From: Onchocerca volvulus
Taxonomy: Eukaryota; Nematoda; Chromadorea; Rhabditida; Onchocercidae
Direction of reading: 5' to 3'
DNA length: 64,000 bases
Assembly: GCA_000499405.2 (NCBI GenBank)
Contig: HG738137.1
Coordinates: forward strand, 25,907,832-25,971,831
Made by a program: the position numbers and the translations under genes. Below the pieces are notes generated by a model that saw only the letters and a list, made by a program, of their open reading frames with translations, did not search any database and had not been told where the DNA came from. Below are positions 25,901-36,760 of the stretch, piece by piece. Numbering within the stretch: the first letter of the stretch is position 1; each line of letters opens with the position of its first letter.

Positions 25901-28900
25901 TTTATTCAAAAAGAAATGCGAAATTCGCTCTTTGAGGAGAAAAAATTTAGTCATCATTAAGCTAGTAGTGTTAATAATACTAGATGTATTAATTAGTTTT
26001 CAGATTTTTCACATTTTTTTACTATTTCATACGCTAGGTTTAATTTTTGAAATTCTCAAGCTTTAATGAGTAATTAATCTCGAAAATTCCAACTAGTAGA
26101 TATGTTTGCGACTTCAATCGTTAGAGTGTAGAAGTGGCAATGAAAATTTAGAAAAGTAAAATTACGAAGTTCTCAATGCAATATCAGTCAATAATCCTAT
26201 AATAGCCATAAAATGCGGAATTAAATGAATTTCAGCAAGTAATAAAGTATTAATGAAAGTCAGTTCTTTACTAAACAGTATAAATAGTAGAAAGCTTTTT
26301 TTTTAGCTTTTAAGATCAATTCAGTTATTTACTTTTTGCATTAATGTTCTAAATGATAGCTTCCGAAATATTTGATTTCTGCGATCAATAAAAGTCGCAA
26401 AATATCCGCTTCTTTCCTCAAAGTAAAGAAATCGTAATGATTCTTTCCAAAATTATTTGATATATACAAGAATATAATTCTGTCTCCACTTGCATTTCAT
26501 GTCTTTTCTGTTTCAGAATTCTAGGTAATACAAGTTTTAGCACTCATCACGCATACTTATGTCAGTTCATTTGTATTATCGTAATAGATTTATCAGACAA
26601 TTCACTACATGAATTTGTTGCGTATTTATATTTAAACTCAGAGAAATTCTTTAAAAAAAAAAAAAAAGAAAAAAAATGAAATTTGCCCGGTTAAGACCAA
26701 AAAGAAAATCTTTCAGTAAGCATTCTTGACTCTTGAAAACACATTTTGTTGAATTAATACATCACATAAAATGGTGCAATAGGGTTCGAATCATTTTTCA
26801 TGTTGAAGACATATTTTAGATCTATCAGAAATGATGTTTTTTAGGTTTGCACAGCAAATATTATTCTTTAATCTCTGAGTTAGTTTACTCTTAAATTTAT
26901 TTTATAAGATTCGTGGAAATAAAGATAGACGAAAATTTTCATTTATTATTAACTTTTTTTTTCTTACTTATTTTCCTACTTAATGAATATATTTGCTGAT
27001 CATTAGAAAGATGAAGATAGGAAATAGATGGAATTGGCTACAAACTTGTCGCCTTTATTGATTATCATTTTCTTTCAAATATTTCTATCCCAGTGACAAC
27101 AACTTTTGATAGCATTCCCATTAATTAATATATCACGGCAACATTGAATCCATAGAATTTAAGTTTGAGGGAAATTTGAAAATTGAGGGAATATTTTCAA
27201 GATAGAAGTATGATGTACCCAAATGCCTATAAAATTAGCAGTAGCTTAGTTGGCCAATTCTAATTTTAAGATTGCAAAATGAAGTTGCTTTTTAAAAGAG
27301 TCCCAAAATGAAGATAATTAAGATAGAAGAACGAAAAAAAAGCGCAATAATTGATGCTAGAAAGCGGAGAAATAAAAGATGCTAATCGATAGAAAGTTTT
27401 ACTGATAATAAATTCTCATTAAGATTACTAATGATCATTCGTTTCCTATAGGCTGTTAATTGGCCAAACAATGCTTCATCAAGCTAATGTCTAATTAAAT
27501 AAATCTCATGCTAGGATGTTTATATCATGAAATAATTCTATGAACTTTAATCATGTTATTCCATTTTTCATGATTTTCCAAATTTTATATGCTATACTGT
27601 TGAATACGTTGAAATAACATTCATAGAAAACCAAGCATTAATTCATAAAATGTGATAATTTGCGCCTCACTTTGTACTCTTTTGTTCGTTCCAATTAAAA
27701 ACTTTCTTTATAAATCAGTAAAGTTAACGGACGATAAAACTGTTTGCAAGAAATCAGTTACTTTAGTTTTACTGATTGGTGTTGTTGTTTGATGATTGGC
27801 CAATTTCAGGATAGCCTACTTCACATCAATTTAGATCTTATTTCAATCCATTCTATCCAGATGATTTAACAACTTCACTTTTTTTAATAAATTGTTTCAT
27901 GTTGCTCACGAATTTTTTGAAAAAAAGTCCTCAGTGTCACGGAATTAAATGATTCCTGTAATAAACTGTCGACTATTATCCGTCTTCGCTCCTTTGAAAT
28001 ATCAAAATTAAAGAATTAATTTTCTTCATATTAATTATACTTATATTTTTGGGTTTGCATCAATGATGTTAATTAAAACAAACAGTTTTTCTCGTGGAAG
28101 TTTCTCGACGATAGCTTAGAGTAACAAAGTTTTAATAAAGGTTTCATTAACTGATGGAGGATTTATCATCTAGTTACAAAACAATTATCAGAGAATATCA
28201 TGAATGGGATCGATCAATAAGTTTGCTCTTCGCTTGTTTAATTTTTCAATTCAATCACACCATCTAATATAAGTTTCCGGTCTTCGAAAATTTCAATTTG
28301 AACGTTTCTCTTCAGAAAATTTCTGCTTCTTGTTTCCATTCTGAAAGTTTCTGTCCGTTCTGTTCGAAATTTCTCTTCGTTGTATCTTAAATGGACGATC
28401 ATTTTAAAAATGAATTTATTAATTACAAGTCGATAGTACAATTTACAACATGTCAACTTATAGCATAAAGGGAGTTAATTTATAACATATTAATTTTCTA
28501 GCACAACGGGAGTTTGTTGTTTAATATTTGTCAACCATAGCACAATTTACAAATTTAATTATAGTACAAATCTTTTGAAGCGTGGTTAGTGAGCGGATTA
28601 GAAGATCGAAAGTTCGATTGGCGAATCGAAAAATCAACGATTTATTTATACTAAAATATTTTTATAATACGAAGATTTTTTGATTATTTCATCAGAACTA
28701 TACACTATAAAATATTTCGTTTAATTCGAAAACTAGAAGTTGACTGAATGAGATTAAATTTCCTCATGAGAAGATATTTAATGTAGGAAAAAGTAATTTA
28801 TCTGAATTTGTCGTTTTGTAGCACATCCATCTAGCTTCCTATTTTGATAGATTCCTTCTTGCTTATCATTTTCTTGCATTGATTTCTCACATATTATTGA

Positions 28901-29399
28901 CTAAATTTTTGAGTTACTTTATTATTACTAAATTTCCAAAGAGTATCGCTTATTTATTGGTTTTATTGAGGGAGTCTTCCATGTGGCATTTTGCTATAAA
29001 TGTGTTTTTCTTGCTTCTTCATCTCTGCTTCTTTTAAAAATTTTTTTTGTCTTTCCTAATTTGCATTTACCGTAGGGAACTTCTGATTATTGATTAAATG
29101 AAATTTTTCCCTCATATCGCATTCTTGCTTCCACAGTTTTAAAAGAAGTACTTTAAGTTTGCGTATTTTTTCTGAAATTGGTTAAATATTCGATATTTTC
29201 CAAAATATGTTCGGAATCGAGAAAATTTTCTAAATTCATCTGTTTTTTTCTTGATTTTCTTGCTACTATGACTCGGCCACAAAAATTATACATATTGATC
29301 TTATCCGATATTTCTACAGCATTATGCTTATATAAAAAAAAAAAAAAAAAAGGACGAAATGAATATTACAGAGTAAAAATTGAAAAATACCAATAGTCT

Positions 29400-31259
29400 T
29401 CTGAATGCTCATTATTAAAGTTTTTAATCCTCTTCTCCGGAATAATTTTTCGAGCTATACATTCGATCGTCTCATTGCCTTTTTTGCCATTTCAGTTATT
29501 CTTTCATAATTTCCTTCACTTTATGCAATTCTGATATTCTATCATTCTCTTTTTTGTTAAAATTAGTTAATTTGGTATTTTGTTCTATGATATTAGAAAT
29601 TAATTGAAACTTGACTAGCATTATCGCACAAAACCAATTCAAAATAAAGCCACATCGAGCAATCAATTTTCTTATAATGTGCAAAAAGCTCTCAGCAGAT
29701 AAATTTTTTGCCAATTCGAAATGCATCGTTGTTATGTAAATGTAATTATCCATCTTTTAATTGCGCCATCGTCAATTTTGATAGAAAGAAAACTTAGATA
29801 GTTCAATTCAACTTATGCAAAGATTATAGAATTTAACTCGAAATTCTGAAAGATTGGACATTTTTCAGATCTATAAGCCATGCATTTATTTGCGACTCGT
29901 TTGACTTCAGAGTATGAACAATTCCCGCCTAATATAAATCTTCATGTTATATGAGGAACTCAATTAATTAATTATTGAATTATCAACTTCATAAAACCAA
30001 TAACGAAAGGAAAAATATCATGGTTACAATTACTTTCAACAGAGAAAAGTCAACTTACCAATTGAAGATTTGGAAAGTAGATTGATAATTAATTAACCAT
30101 CTAATTCGAGCTTTCAAATCGACTTTTTGATTTCCACAAATTTTTAATTTTCATTTAATAAAAATTTTGTTTACTTATTTCATTCCTAATTATTCCATCT
30201 AATTGTGCTTGTTTAACTAGTACCTATTCGACCAATCTGTAATTTTCAATTGTGAATTAACTTTTCTTAATTGACCATAGTTAGTTTGACAATTCCGATT
30301 GTCGTTCTAATAATCTTAATCATTTACTAAAATGACTCATTTGTAATTCCAAAAGTTTTCTTTCTGAAGGTTTAAATGGTAATTTTCGCGATAGTTTTTC
30401 TCCTATTTTTCATTTTCGAAATCTTAAATTTAAATTGCCGATTGCAGTCAATTAGTTTTTTTCTTTTTTTTTTCCTTTAACTATAGCTGTCCTTCCCACT
30501 ACGGTTTATAATTATCAAGTTTTGCAGTACCACATCAACTGAGTTATGGTAATTTGAAATATAACAAAAATTAGAATTTCGCTTTTTGTATTTCTTTGCC
30601 TCGATTTTATATGAATATTGGTAGTATTCGGGAATGGTTTTGCATCCAGTAGTTGCACATTTCGAATCCAATTTAAGGTTACTGATAAAAGAAATTTTAT
30701 AGATCCAATTGTTTTAATACGTACTGGATTGCTCATATTCCAGTGAGTATCGCTAAAAAAAAATTCCAATCGAGCTATAGTAATATTTTTAATTGGAGCA
30801 AAAACCAAGAATGTTTCTTCTTTTTTGAATTTCACAATTTCTCGCATATATGATGCATGTACGCATATTTCGCACATAATTGCAGAATATGCTGCACTTG
30901 ATATATTTGCGAAGAAATGGATTTGCTTTCAAGAATTTATGTTACGAATTGTGGCAATTCCTTTACGGTTGCTAAGAAATATGAATTTTTATTCATTTAT
31001 GAGAAAGCCCCACATTTCTTTGTAGTTCAACTGCTATGAATTATTCCTCTTCCATAAATTTTGAAGGAATAATTTGAATCGTATGATCGTAGAAACGAGA
31101 AATCCTAGTCGATTATATTCACAGGCAAAAAATTGTAAAATTAATCTGTTGGTTAATTCTTTTCCAGTCCATGGTTTTAGAGTCAATTGAATTATAGATT
31201 TATCACGATGCCAAATAATACTTAAAATTTTTTTTCCTCCACTTCGGCTCAATCTTGCA
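29400..31259 (-). pseudogene. Decayed BEL/Pao retrotransposon pol, 3' part (RT end, RNase H, integrase)
   Basis: Three minus-strand open blocks follow pol order. The block at 31252-31034 carries KILSIIWHRDK and, further on, LGFLVSTIIRFKLFLQNLWK, the thumb/connection part of BEL reverse transcriptase. The block at 30877-30515 carries APIKNITIARLE and TLNWIRN, matching the RNase H region start (API+xLTIPRLEL, then the xLxWI stretch). The block at 29753-29496 carries HFELAKNLSAESFLHIIRKL, the integrase core segment before the second catalytic Asp. Stops and frame changes separate the blocks and key catalytic residues are lost or unseen, so it is dead. The BEL/Pao assignment comes from these motif strings only. 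Confidence 0.68.
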
Positions 31260-32284
31260 TGAACATTTTATTATTGAAGTTTTCGTCATTTGACAGAAAT
31301 TCTCGAGTATTATTGCTGCATCATCAAATATAGATTTCAATCTGTCATATTTTTACAAAGCTTCTTGTATTTCTATTGCTGATAATATGACGTTATCCAG
31401 ACATAAATTTTTTCTGATTCCATCGATATTTGGCTTCTATTGGTTTTTAGATGATGATTAAGTGTTACCGATCTTACTCCAAAGAGGATTCTTTTAAAAC
31501 GATAACATTTCAGATTCTCTTCAGTAACTGTACATTGAATATTCTTTGACCAGAAAAATCTTGTACAGTTCTTGTCGGATGGATTCAGTTGCAGTTGTAA
31601 AAATGTCTTCTTCATGCTTTAGCTTACATTTTTCATTATTCGAAAGCTTCTACTAAATCCGGAAACATTATAGATTCATGATATAGAACTTCATTCAAAC
31701 TTTTCTTACCTTTGAGATGTACAGAAATATTATGGACTATTTTGGATTTCGGTACAGATTTGTGTAGAGATATAACTTCATGATGGAAATATAACTCGTG
31801 ATGAGATGAGATAGATATAATTTCGTGTATGGAAATACAACTTTCTAGTAATGTGAATCCAGGTAAACTTCTTATTTTTGGATGTAATTGATCCCGATTA
31901 TTTCATCGTATCGATGAGACAACTGTTTATTAATTTGCAATTGTTTAATTAATATCTTTAAGCAGCTAAAACATAGACCATTGTTGTTTTTAATTTAATT
32001 TTTCTTTCCTTCCACAACCAATAAACTTGATATCTCTCACTTTGTTTGGTAATGTTTTCTTTGAATTGTTCTAATATCATTGCATCATTTTGGACGTTAG
32101 CTTGTTCCTGTCGGAAAGGCCGAAATTAGTTATAATAATTTANNNNTTTGAAATGATGTGTTTGCTATCAAACCTCGACAACAATCGTTCCACACCATCT
32201 CGAATTAACCACATCAAGCTCATTCAAACAATCTCCTTAAGATATCTTCCAAAAAAAAAAAAAAAATCCAAACAATTTCCAACA
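31260..32284 (+). repeat. 5' LTR (incomplete because of an assembly gap)
   Basis: Aligns base for base with the 3' LTR except for scattered substitutions and a roughly 45-bp extra segment near 31770-31830. At the 4-N gap it lacks about 464 bp that are present at 36030-36493 of the 3' LTR, including the TATA box. Confidence 0.85.
32143..32146. other. Assembly gap (4 N) inside the 5' LTR
   Basis: Comparison with the other LTR shows that the bases flanking the Ns correspond to 36029 and 36494, so the gap stands for roughly 460 bp rather than 4. Confidence 0.85.
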
Positions 32285-32292
32285 AATATTTT

Positions 32293-32310
32293 TGGTGCCA
32301 CGAGCCGGGA
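32293..32310 (+). promoter_or_regulatory. Primer-binding site of the LTR retrotransposon
   Basis: TGGTGCCACGAGCCGGGA starts 8 bases after the 5' LTR. Its complement ends in a 3' CCA preceded by a plausible discriminator base and acceptor/T-stem strand, as expected for the 3' end of a tRNA primer. The tRNA species was not identified. Confidence 0.65.
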
Positions 32311-32311
32311 A

Positions 32312-33690
32312 ATGTCGTCCATAATAATCGAAGGTGCACAATCGGAGAAACAAAAAATGGAAAAACTTCTCGAAGTTAAACAAATGGATTTAACACCGCT
32401 GGACCAAATTGTGATCAAAGAAGAAACGCAACAACAATACGAAGCCAGGAAAAGAATAATTGAAGAAAAAATTATGCGCTTCGAATTACACATTAGCACA
32501 CTCGAAATTGCCAAGCAGAATGTAAACAATATATTCAGCAACTTCTGACCACTACAAGAAAAAGAGAAGAAGAAGAAAAATATGCTCAAATGGTCGACGA
32601 TGAAAGAGGTATTTTAAATTTAATAAATGAAGGCAAAGAAGCTATCACAATTTTGAAAATGCATAAAAATGACTGTGAGTTAGTACTCCAACGTCTAAGC
32701 CAACACCAGGCAAAGAACGAACCAACTCACCAAAAAGAATCAACAAAAATGGCATTTCATCAAACAGTGAATTTGCCACAATTGCCACTGCCTATATTCA
32801 GTGGTAATCCAAAAGAATGGAGAGGATTCTGGAGTAGTTTTGATGCAGCAGTGCATCAGCAAAATATTTCAGATATCCAAAAACTCAATGTCTTAGAGAA
32901 GACGCATCAAAGGCCATTAGGGGCTATGACATAACTGCGGAAAATTATCACGTCATTAGAAAAGTCCTTGAAGAAAAGTTCGGACAATCCCACATAATCA
33001 AAAAATCCCTTTACAACGAATTGCATTCGATCAAGAAAAATGATCACGAATGGAAAACAACAATTAAAACTGTCGAAAGAATACTTCGACAACTAGAAGC
33101 AATGGGCGAAAATCTGGAACAATCTAGTATCGAAATTATGATCGAAAATAAATTGCCAATCTGGATTCTAGATAAAATTTACCAGCAAAAAGAAGAACAG
33201 GAGTTATGGTCAGTTATCAAATTGAGATTATTTCTCGGAAAATTGGTTCAGAAAAATGAAGAAGTAACAAGAAGCCAATCCTTCAATATTGAAAAAGAAC
33301 AAAAACCAATCAAAAACAAGTCGGAATCATACATACACTATGCTAAGAATGAAATTTCGGTGTTAGCCATAACTATACCATGGAAAAATAGAGCAAGAGA
33401 GAATTATAACTCAAAAAAGATTGAAAAAACGAGAAGATCTTGTTCCTTCTGCAAGTAGGATCATTGGGATAAACGAATGTCAAATCTGTCCCAGTTTTAA
33501 GCAAACGAATGGAACGACTGAAAAAAAACAATGCTTACACAAATTGTCTTCATCCAGGATATAAGAAAAGTAACTGTAGCAGAAGGAAATATTCATGTTT
33601 CCATTGCAAACGTTTCACACAATATTGCGTTATGCCACTCAAATATGGAGATAGCATCCAATGTGACAAACCGAACAATGACGAGTAAAG
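32312..33690 (+). pseudogene. Broken gag of the BEL/Pao element
   Basis: The ATG at 32312 lies just after the primer-binding site. Reading passes through three frames: 32312 to about 32530 (coiled-coil-like, rich in Glu, Lys and Gln), about 32530-32890, and about 32895-33458. The middle part has LPQLPLPIFSGNPKEWRGFW, the signature of BEL gag (DUF1759-like). The third has ITAENYHVIRKVLEEKFG and further matrix/capsid-like sequence. Two degenerate CCHC-type zinc knuckles follow: CSFCK with a stop right after it, and then NCLHPGYKKSNC with CFHCK. At least two frameshifts and several stops break it. Family assignment is solid; product is not functional. Confidence 0.78.
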
Positions 33691-33720
33691 CAAAGAAAAA
33701 TTCTCAATGGATATCCGGAA

Positions 33721-35136
33721 TATGATTTAAGGTCATTCCTGAAAGATGGAAATGCAAGGAAATCATGGATCAAAATATCACATCACTTAGAGCGACAGTT
33801 TACACCAGAATTCACATACGCATACCGTCTATAAAATGTAGTAACATTACTCGAACCATATGTACAAATACATTTCTCAGATTAGCATTGTCTGTGATTT
33901 CCAATCAAACTACCACTTCTGCAATTTCATCAAAATCTTGCAAAAACCTTAAATGATGAAAGGAAAATAAATGGAATTTCACTGAATCAAGTTTCTCCGA
34001 ACAAATGGTCAACAAGCACTGACATACAGTTTTCCTATGGATGGATAGGAACTAAATGTTAATCGACATCAGACTTTGTGCTGAAAAAAGGTAAAATATT
34101 CCTATACGATGGAAGAAGTCCAATATCTGATCTCGATAACACAGGAAGATGCATCACAAACACCAGCATTGTCTTATGGAATAGCACGGAAGCAATGAAA
34201 TATTGCTTATATCGACAAATTAGAAAATTTGATGCTTTGAAATATAGAAAACATCTCATTATAGATGAGTTACAAACTTCATTTATATTTGAGATGAAGA
34301 ATGAAATAGTCACTACATCAAATTGTAAGTTCACTAATCCATATTTAAATGAAAGGAGACTTTATCATTGATATAAATGTCGAAAACGACAAAGAAAAAA
34401 ATAATCAAACCTCGTAAAGAAAACTTAAGATTAAGTAATCCTTCAAAATACCAAATATTGATGATGAAAATCAATTCAAAGAAAACTTTGGATCCAGAAA
34501 ACACAAAATTCCAATATATTTTCGACACTTCACAGCGAGAATTTCAGAAACAACTTAAGAAAATACATGAAAGAAGTTGTTAAAATCGGAATAACCTCTT
34601 AACATTAAATAAATGGTTGTTCCATATTAAACCAACAGTAGCTGTCGAATTGTTATTACAACGAAACGATGTTATAACTAAGGAAGTTAAAGGAAAGCTA
34701 TTGATCACTTCTTGTCAATCAGACGAAATCAAGACAAAGATCGTTAATTTCGAAGGAGGAATAATCAATAAATTTGAAATCGAAAAAATTAATGCAGAAT
34801 TAGAAATATTAGCCCAAAAGCACGAAACAATTAATTCAATGTATCACCAGCAAGAAACAGATACTCTTTGGTAACAAATTGGTCAGCACGGAGAAGAACT
34901 AGCAGATGGCGAATATTGATAAAGCCACAGAATTCATTGAAAATATACTTTCAGAAATTACCAAACACTGGAAATTTATTATTCTTGGTACAAGTATCGT
35001 AGCAATATCAATAGTGTTAATCGCCGTCAAACTGAAGCTTGATCTAATTAAATCCATATTTTGTCCTTGTTCTTTTGAAAACCCTCATCGAAGAGAAATT
35101 GTTGCTATTTCTATGAATTTATTGCAAGTCCTTTAA
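33721..35136 (+). pseudogene. Env-like remnant of the BEL/Pao element
   Basis: After the gag zinc knuckles the sequence passes directly, without pol, into several short frames (33765-33956, 34078-34371, 34377-34583, 34617-34874, 34906-35136). They share features of a C-terminal envelope-like glycoprotein: scattered Cys, N-glycosylation sites, a long amphipathic segment and a final transmembrane helix (FIILGTSIVAISIVLIAV) followed by a Cys-containing tail. Position between gag and the 3' LTR fits the env-like ORF known from some nematode BEL elements. Stops and frame changes break it throughout. I could not establish which viral glycoprotein family it comes from. Confidence 0.5.
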
Positions 35137-35199
35137 TATACGAAACAAATTCAGAAAGAATTATTAAACAAGCCGCTTTTCGTTGCGAATCTCAAGTTG

Positions 35200-36629
35200 T
35201 GAACATTTTATTATTGAAGTTTTCGTCATTTGACAGAAATTCTCGAGTATTATTGCTGCATCATCAAATATAGATTTCAATCTGTCATATTTTTACAAAG
35301 CTTCTTGTATTTCTATTGCTGATAATATGACGTTATCCAGACATAAATTTTTTCTGATTCCATCGATATTTGGCTTCTATTGGTTTTTAGATGATGATTA
35401 AGTGTTACCGATCTTACTCCAAAGAGGATTCTTTTAAAACGATAACATTTCAGATTCTCTTCAGTAACTGTACATTGAATATTCTTTGACCAGAAAAATC
35501 TTGTACAGTTCTTGTCGGATGGATTCAGTTGCAGTTGTAAAAATGTCTTCTTCATGCTTTAGCTTACATTTTTCATTATTCGAAAGCTTCTACTAAATTC
35601 GGAAACATTATAGATTCATGATATAGAACTTCTTTCAAACTTTCCTTACCTTTGAGACAGAAATATTGTGGAATATTTTGGATTTCGGTACAGTTTTGTG
35701 TAGAGATATAACTTCATGTGTGGAAATATAACTTTCTAATAATGTGAATCCAGGTAAACTTCTTATTTTTGGATGTAATTGATCCCGATTATTTCATCGT
35801 ATCGATGAGACAACTGTTTATTAATTTGTAATTGTTTAATTAATATCTTTAAGCAGCTAAAACATAGACCATTGTTGTTTTTAATTTAATTTTTCTTTCC
35901 TTCCACAACCAATAAACTTGATATCTCTCACTTTGGTAATGTTTTCTTTGAATTGTTCTAATATCATTGCATCATTTTGGACGTTAGCTTGTTCCTGTCG
36001 GAAAGGTCGAAATTAGTTAGAATAGTTTATATTGTTAAAGAAATTTAAATTTGGCATTTTGTGCTTCTTAATTAAATTGTTTAGCGCTAATAACACTTGC
36101 ACATTCTTGGTAAACAGTTTAACATCAACATGTATTAACTGGGCCAATATCACGCGCACCTCCAATTTTTAGAGTAAACTGTCTGTTATTGATAAGATTT
36201 ATTTATTTTAATTATATTAAAAATAGTCTCGCGCAAGCATCCACCATAATTTTCATAACTACCTGCTAAAGGTAAAGTCAATAACATTTTTGTGGACCAA
36301 AGTTTAACAACATTCTTTCTGGATTAACAGTCAACAACTTCTTCTTACTCCATTATAAAAGCAACACTTCTTAATCAACGAACACATTTCACAAATTTTT
36401 TCTTCTTTCGCTCTTATATCACTTATTTTTCATTTCATTATTTGCGCCATAATAATTTGTGATTTTATTATTCACAAGGTTTAATAACTCAAGTTTGAAA
36501 TGAATTGTTTGCTATCAAATCTCGACAGCAATCTTCCCACACCATCTCGAATTAACCACATCAAGCTCATTCAAACAATCTCCTTAAGATATCTTCCAAA
36601 AAAAAAAAAAATCCAAACATTTTCCAACA
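35200..36629 (+). repeat. 3' LTR (complete, 1430 bp)
   Basis: Begins TGAACATTTT and ends TTTTCCAACA. A TATAAAAG box at 36354-36361 marks a likely U3/R boundary shortly downstream. The antisense 80-codon open frame at 35313-35555 is repeated exactly in the other LTR and is not treated as a gene. Confidence 0.85.
36354..36361 (+). promoter_or_regulatory. TATA box in the 3' LTR
   Basis: TATAAAAG lies 268 bp before the LTR end and is followed by GCAACACTTCTTAATCAACG, a plausible transcription start region. The matching part of the 5' LTR is hidden by the gap at 32143. Confidence 0.4.
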
Positions 36630-36760
36630 GTTCCTGACTGCTAATGAATTCCACTTTCCAGAATTGATCTATATCTGGAACATGCTAGCTATATATGTTG
36701 AATTGGCTTTGACCAATACTGAATTAGAGCTTGAGATTTTACTGCTATATCCGCTTTCTG
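36630..36760 (-). pseudogene. Decayed BEL/Pao pol, 5' fragment beyond the inserted element
   Basis: The minus strand directly right of the LTR reads DIDQFWKVEFISSQE, resembling the BEL pol stretch just before reverse transcriptase (xLxxFWxLExI), preceded by SQALIQYWSKPIQHI. With the block at 29400-31259 this frames the LTR element between two halves of one older pol. The reverse transcriptase core (about 300 codons) is absent from both sides. The short match makes this weaker than the left half. Confidence 0.45.

Larger units (their letters stand above)
12826..29399. other. Gene-poor intergenic desert
   Basis: I see no cellular gene here. Open frames on both strands are short (up to about 130 codons), AT-driven or microsatellite-driven, and lack motifs or consistent splice phases. 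Contents that can be named are a TG microsatellite, a CTTCAA tract, a 33-bp minisatellite and a MITE-like element, each listed separately. Upstream exons or promoter of the SLO-2 gene could lie in the right part. Small RNA genes cannot be excluded by eye. Confidence 0.5.
31260..36629 (+). mobile_element. BEL/Pao-type LTR retrotransposon, pol-less, gag and env-like remnants
   Basis: Two direct LTRs (31260-32284 and 35200-36629) bracket 2.9 kb of internal sequence with a primer-binding site, broken gag and env-like frames. Protease, reverse transcriptase, RNase H and integrase are missing, so it could move only with help. Both LTRs start TGAACA and end CCAACA (TG...CA). No 4-6 bp target-site duplication is obvious (TTGCA on the left, GTTCC on the right) and no clear polypurine tract precedes the right LTR. 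This suggests later rearrangement or deletion. Outside the indels the LTRs differ at only a few positions, so the insertion is fairly young. It interrupts the older minus-strand pol. Confidence 0.8.

Noticed and set aside
26780..26800. GGGTTCGAATC resembling a tRNA T-loop
   Set aside because: No matching D-arm, anticodon arm or acceptor stem upstream.
28575..28629. tRNA-like stretch with GTGGTTAGTGAGCGG and GTTCGATTGG
   Set aside because: Resembles A and B boxes, but no T-stem or acceptor stem pairs; at best a very degraded tRNA relic.
31373..31615. Antisense 80-codon open frame, repeated identically at 35313-35555
   Set aside because: It is duplicated only because it lies in both LTRs; it has no domain and is antisense to the element.
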